From contig CADBPK010000019.1 in the NCBI GenBank assembly GCA_902796465.1, forward strand, positions 1-7,409: a DNA stretch of 7,409 nt, given 5' to 3'. Shown piece by piece: positions 6,427 through 7,409 of the stretch. A program made the translations under genes and the position numbers. The first letter of the stretch is position 1; the number at the start of each line of letters is the position of its first letter. Origin of the DNA: an uncultured Erysipelotrichaceae bacterium. Lineage in GTDB: Bacteria; Bacillota_I; Bacilli_A; Erysipelotrichales; Erysipelotrichaceae. The notes beneath the pieces are model-generated. The model was not told the origin of the DNA. It saw only the letters and a list, made by a program, of their open reading frames with translations, and ran no database searches.

Positions 6427-7409
6427 TGTTCTCCTCATCCAGCTTTAAATACTTCCGCCATGAGGCAAGGGAAGTCAGGTACGGGAACGCTTCACGGTAA
6501 GCCTTCTGCGCATCCTTGTAATGTGCATCCAGAAGCCGGTTGATCTTCAGATAATAACCGATACTGCGCATCAGCAGACGGTAGCTCTTTTTCCCCCGGA
6601 TCCCTTTATGTGTGTCAGGATCAAACAGGATGATCTCATTTTTGCGGAATAAGGCATATGGCCAGATTCCCATCGGGAAAGGATATACTTTATCTTTTTT
6701 TGCAGGGAAGATCCAGCCATTGGCTGTTGCCGCATAGAAGAGTTTGTTTCTCTTGATGCGGTTATCGTAGATCTCCTCTACTGTTTCCGGGTTGGAATAT
6801 GCTTCGATCTCGCGTATGACTTCCGGATCGTCCGTCAGTTCATCCAATGGTTTCATCGCATATCCCTTATGTATGATCTCCATATTCTTTTCTTCCGGAT
6901 TCAGCGAAGAAAGGTACTCCGGTCCTTTCAGGAAGTCTTCAACTGCTTCCACGACCAGGGCGGCGTCATCATAACGGTAACGCAGTGTATTCGCCAGGAT
7001 ACGCTTCCAGCAGTATTTCTTCATTGCCTTCAGATTTCCGTCTTCATAGTAAAGCGCGTCCGTCAGCATGATATTCCGTACATCATAATAGGAAAGCGTT
7101 GAAGAACGCTTGTTCTCAAATCCAGGTGACCATACACATATCCCGTTGAGCAGAATAAATCCGTTATGATTGCGCAGTCCGTATTCCGTATCATCATTGT
7201 GGATAAAGATCGGCAGCGGCAGATTATCCTCTGACGCGACAGAAAGCGGATAACAGGCAAACCACCATGGGGCGTAGTCGGGATCATCCGGTGTCTCATT
7301 GAGGATGACATTTTCACGTTTCCTCAGATCCAGTCCGGGGAACCTCGTCCAGCAGTCGGTGCCGTTCCAGTGGCTGCCGCCTTCATGGGAGGAGTACTGC
7401 ATATCTTCC
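6410..7409 (-). CDS. GlfT2-like galactofuranosyltransferase, GT2 family (5' end missing)
   Basis: C-terminal part of a glycosyltransferase, open in frame through the right edge; the TGA stop is at 6410-6412. The in-frame ATG at 7400-7402 is unlikely to be the start, because the reading frame continues upstream and family members are much longer (M. tuberculosis GlfT2 is 637 residues). Counting from that Met, the GlfT2-type signatures are WWFACYP (46-52), LPLPIFIHNDDTEYGLR (61-77) with the acidic DDxE of the catalytic centre, LLNGICVW (84-91), and a YYDVRN segment resembling the YFHLRN of GlfT2. The N-terminal nucleotide-binding half with the metal-binding DxD lies outside the window. Proteins of this family transfer galactofuranose from UDP-galactofuranose to growing glycans in the cytoplasm. 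Residue 92 is Ser where GlfT2 has a metal-binding His. Donor identity is inferred; other sugars are possible. Confidence 0.82.
   Translation of the reverse strand, partial: EDMQYSSHEGGSHWNGTDCWTRFPGLDLRKRENVILNETPDDPDYAPWWFACYPLSVASEDNLPLPIFIHNDDTEYGLRNHNGFILLNGICVWSPGFENKRSSTLSYYDVRNIMLTDALYYEDGNLKAMKKYCWKRILANTLRYRYDDAALVVEAVEDFLKGPEYLSSLNPEEKNMEIIHKGYAMKPLDELTDDPEVIREIEAYSNPETVEEIYDNRIKRNKLFYAATANGWIFPAKKDKVYPFPMGIWPYALFRKNEIILFDPDTHKGIRGKKSYRLLMRSIGYYLKINRLLDAHYKDAQKAYREAFPYLTSLASWRKYLKLDEENNEISA
6431..6435 (-). promoter_or_regulatory. Ribosome binding site deciding the Wzy-like start
   Basis: AGGAG on the minus strand lies between two in-frame ATGs, four bases before the one at 6424-6426. 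The upstream ATG at 6436-6438 has no good Shine-Dalgarno sequence at the proper distance. Confidence 0.6.

Noticed and set aside
7063..7317. An 84-codon minus-strand frame inside the GlfT2-like gene
   Set aside because: It overlaps the DDxE and LLNGICVW coding region in another frame and has no family similarity or convincing ribosome binding site.
1..7409. tRNA, rRNA, CRISPR arrays, insertion sequences, phage or toxin-antitoxin genes
   Set aside because: Coding density is almost complete. The only gaps are 16 and 86 bases, and no repeats, transposase motifs or RNA signatures were found by eye.

Overview
The window carries two head-to-tail operons, both read from the minus strand, in about 7.4 kb of very compact DNA with moderate GC. 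The style suggests a Firmicute: strong AGGAGG-type ribosome binding sites, short gene overlaps, a Cof-type HAD phosphatase, a divergent ROK kinase and a DUF4422 glycosyltransferase. The impression is of an Erysipelotrichia- or Clostridia-like gut or oral lineage, but no rRNA or marker gene is present to prove it. TGA is used as a stop (DUF4422 gene and GlfT2-like gene), so the Mollicutes code is unlikely.

Right-hand operon (about 7409 down to 2263): the 3' end of a surface-polysaccharide cluster. In transcription order it has a GlfT2-like galactofuranosyltransferase (cut by the window edge), a Wzy-like polytopic membrane polymerase, a very large WbaP-type polyprenyl-phosphate sugar phosphotransferase, and a DUF4422 glycosyltransferase. 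It ends in a clear rho-independent terminator. All three junctions are overlaps (17, 8 and 1 nt), so expression is probably translationally coupled. Inferred pathway: the phosphotransferase primes the lipid carrier, the glycosyltransferases extend the repeat unit (probably including galactofuranose), and the Wzy-like protein polymerises it after flipping. A flippase, the remaining transferases and any UDP-galactopyranose mutase would lie beyond the right edge.

Left-hand operon (about 2264 down to 1): a ROK-family sugar kinase homologue, a Cof-type HAD phosphatase, and an HD-domain phosphohydrolase of the YfbR/HDDC2 type (cut by the left edge). Spacings are an 8-nt overlap and a 16-nt gap. These look like cytoplasmic sugar-phosphate and nucleotide housekeeping enzymes with no evident link to the glycan cluster.

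The most unusual object is the 697-residue phosphotransferase. It contains two consecutive sugar-transferase catalytic domains. The second has the full active-site signature, while the first keeps the fold landmarks but has lost the catalytic Asp-Glu pair (Asp-Gly) and several binding motifs. It therefore reads as an active enzyme fused to a built-in pseudo-enzyme. Two further points are active-site departures: the ROK protein lacks the zinc motif, and the GlfT2-like protein has Ser where the metal-binding His of GlfT2 is expected. The only intergenic stretches are 471-486 and 2213-2298; no RNA genes, insertion sequences or CRISPR arrays were seen.
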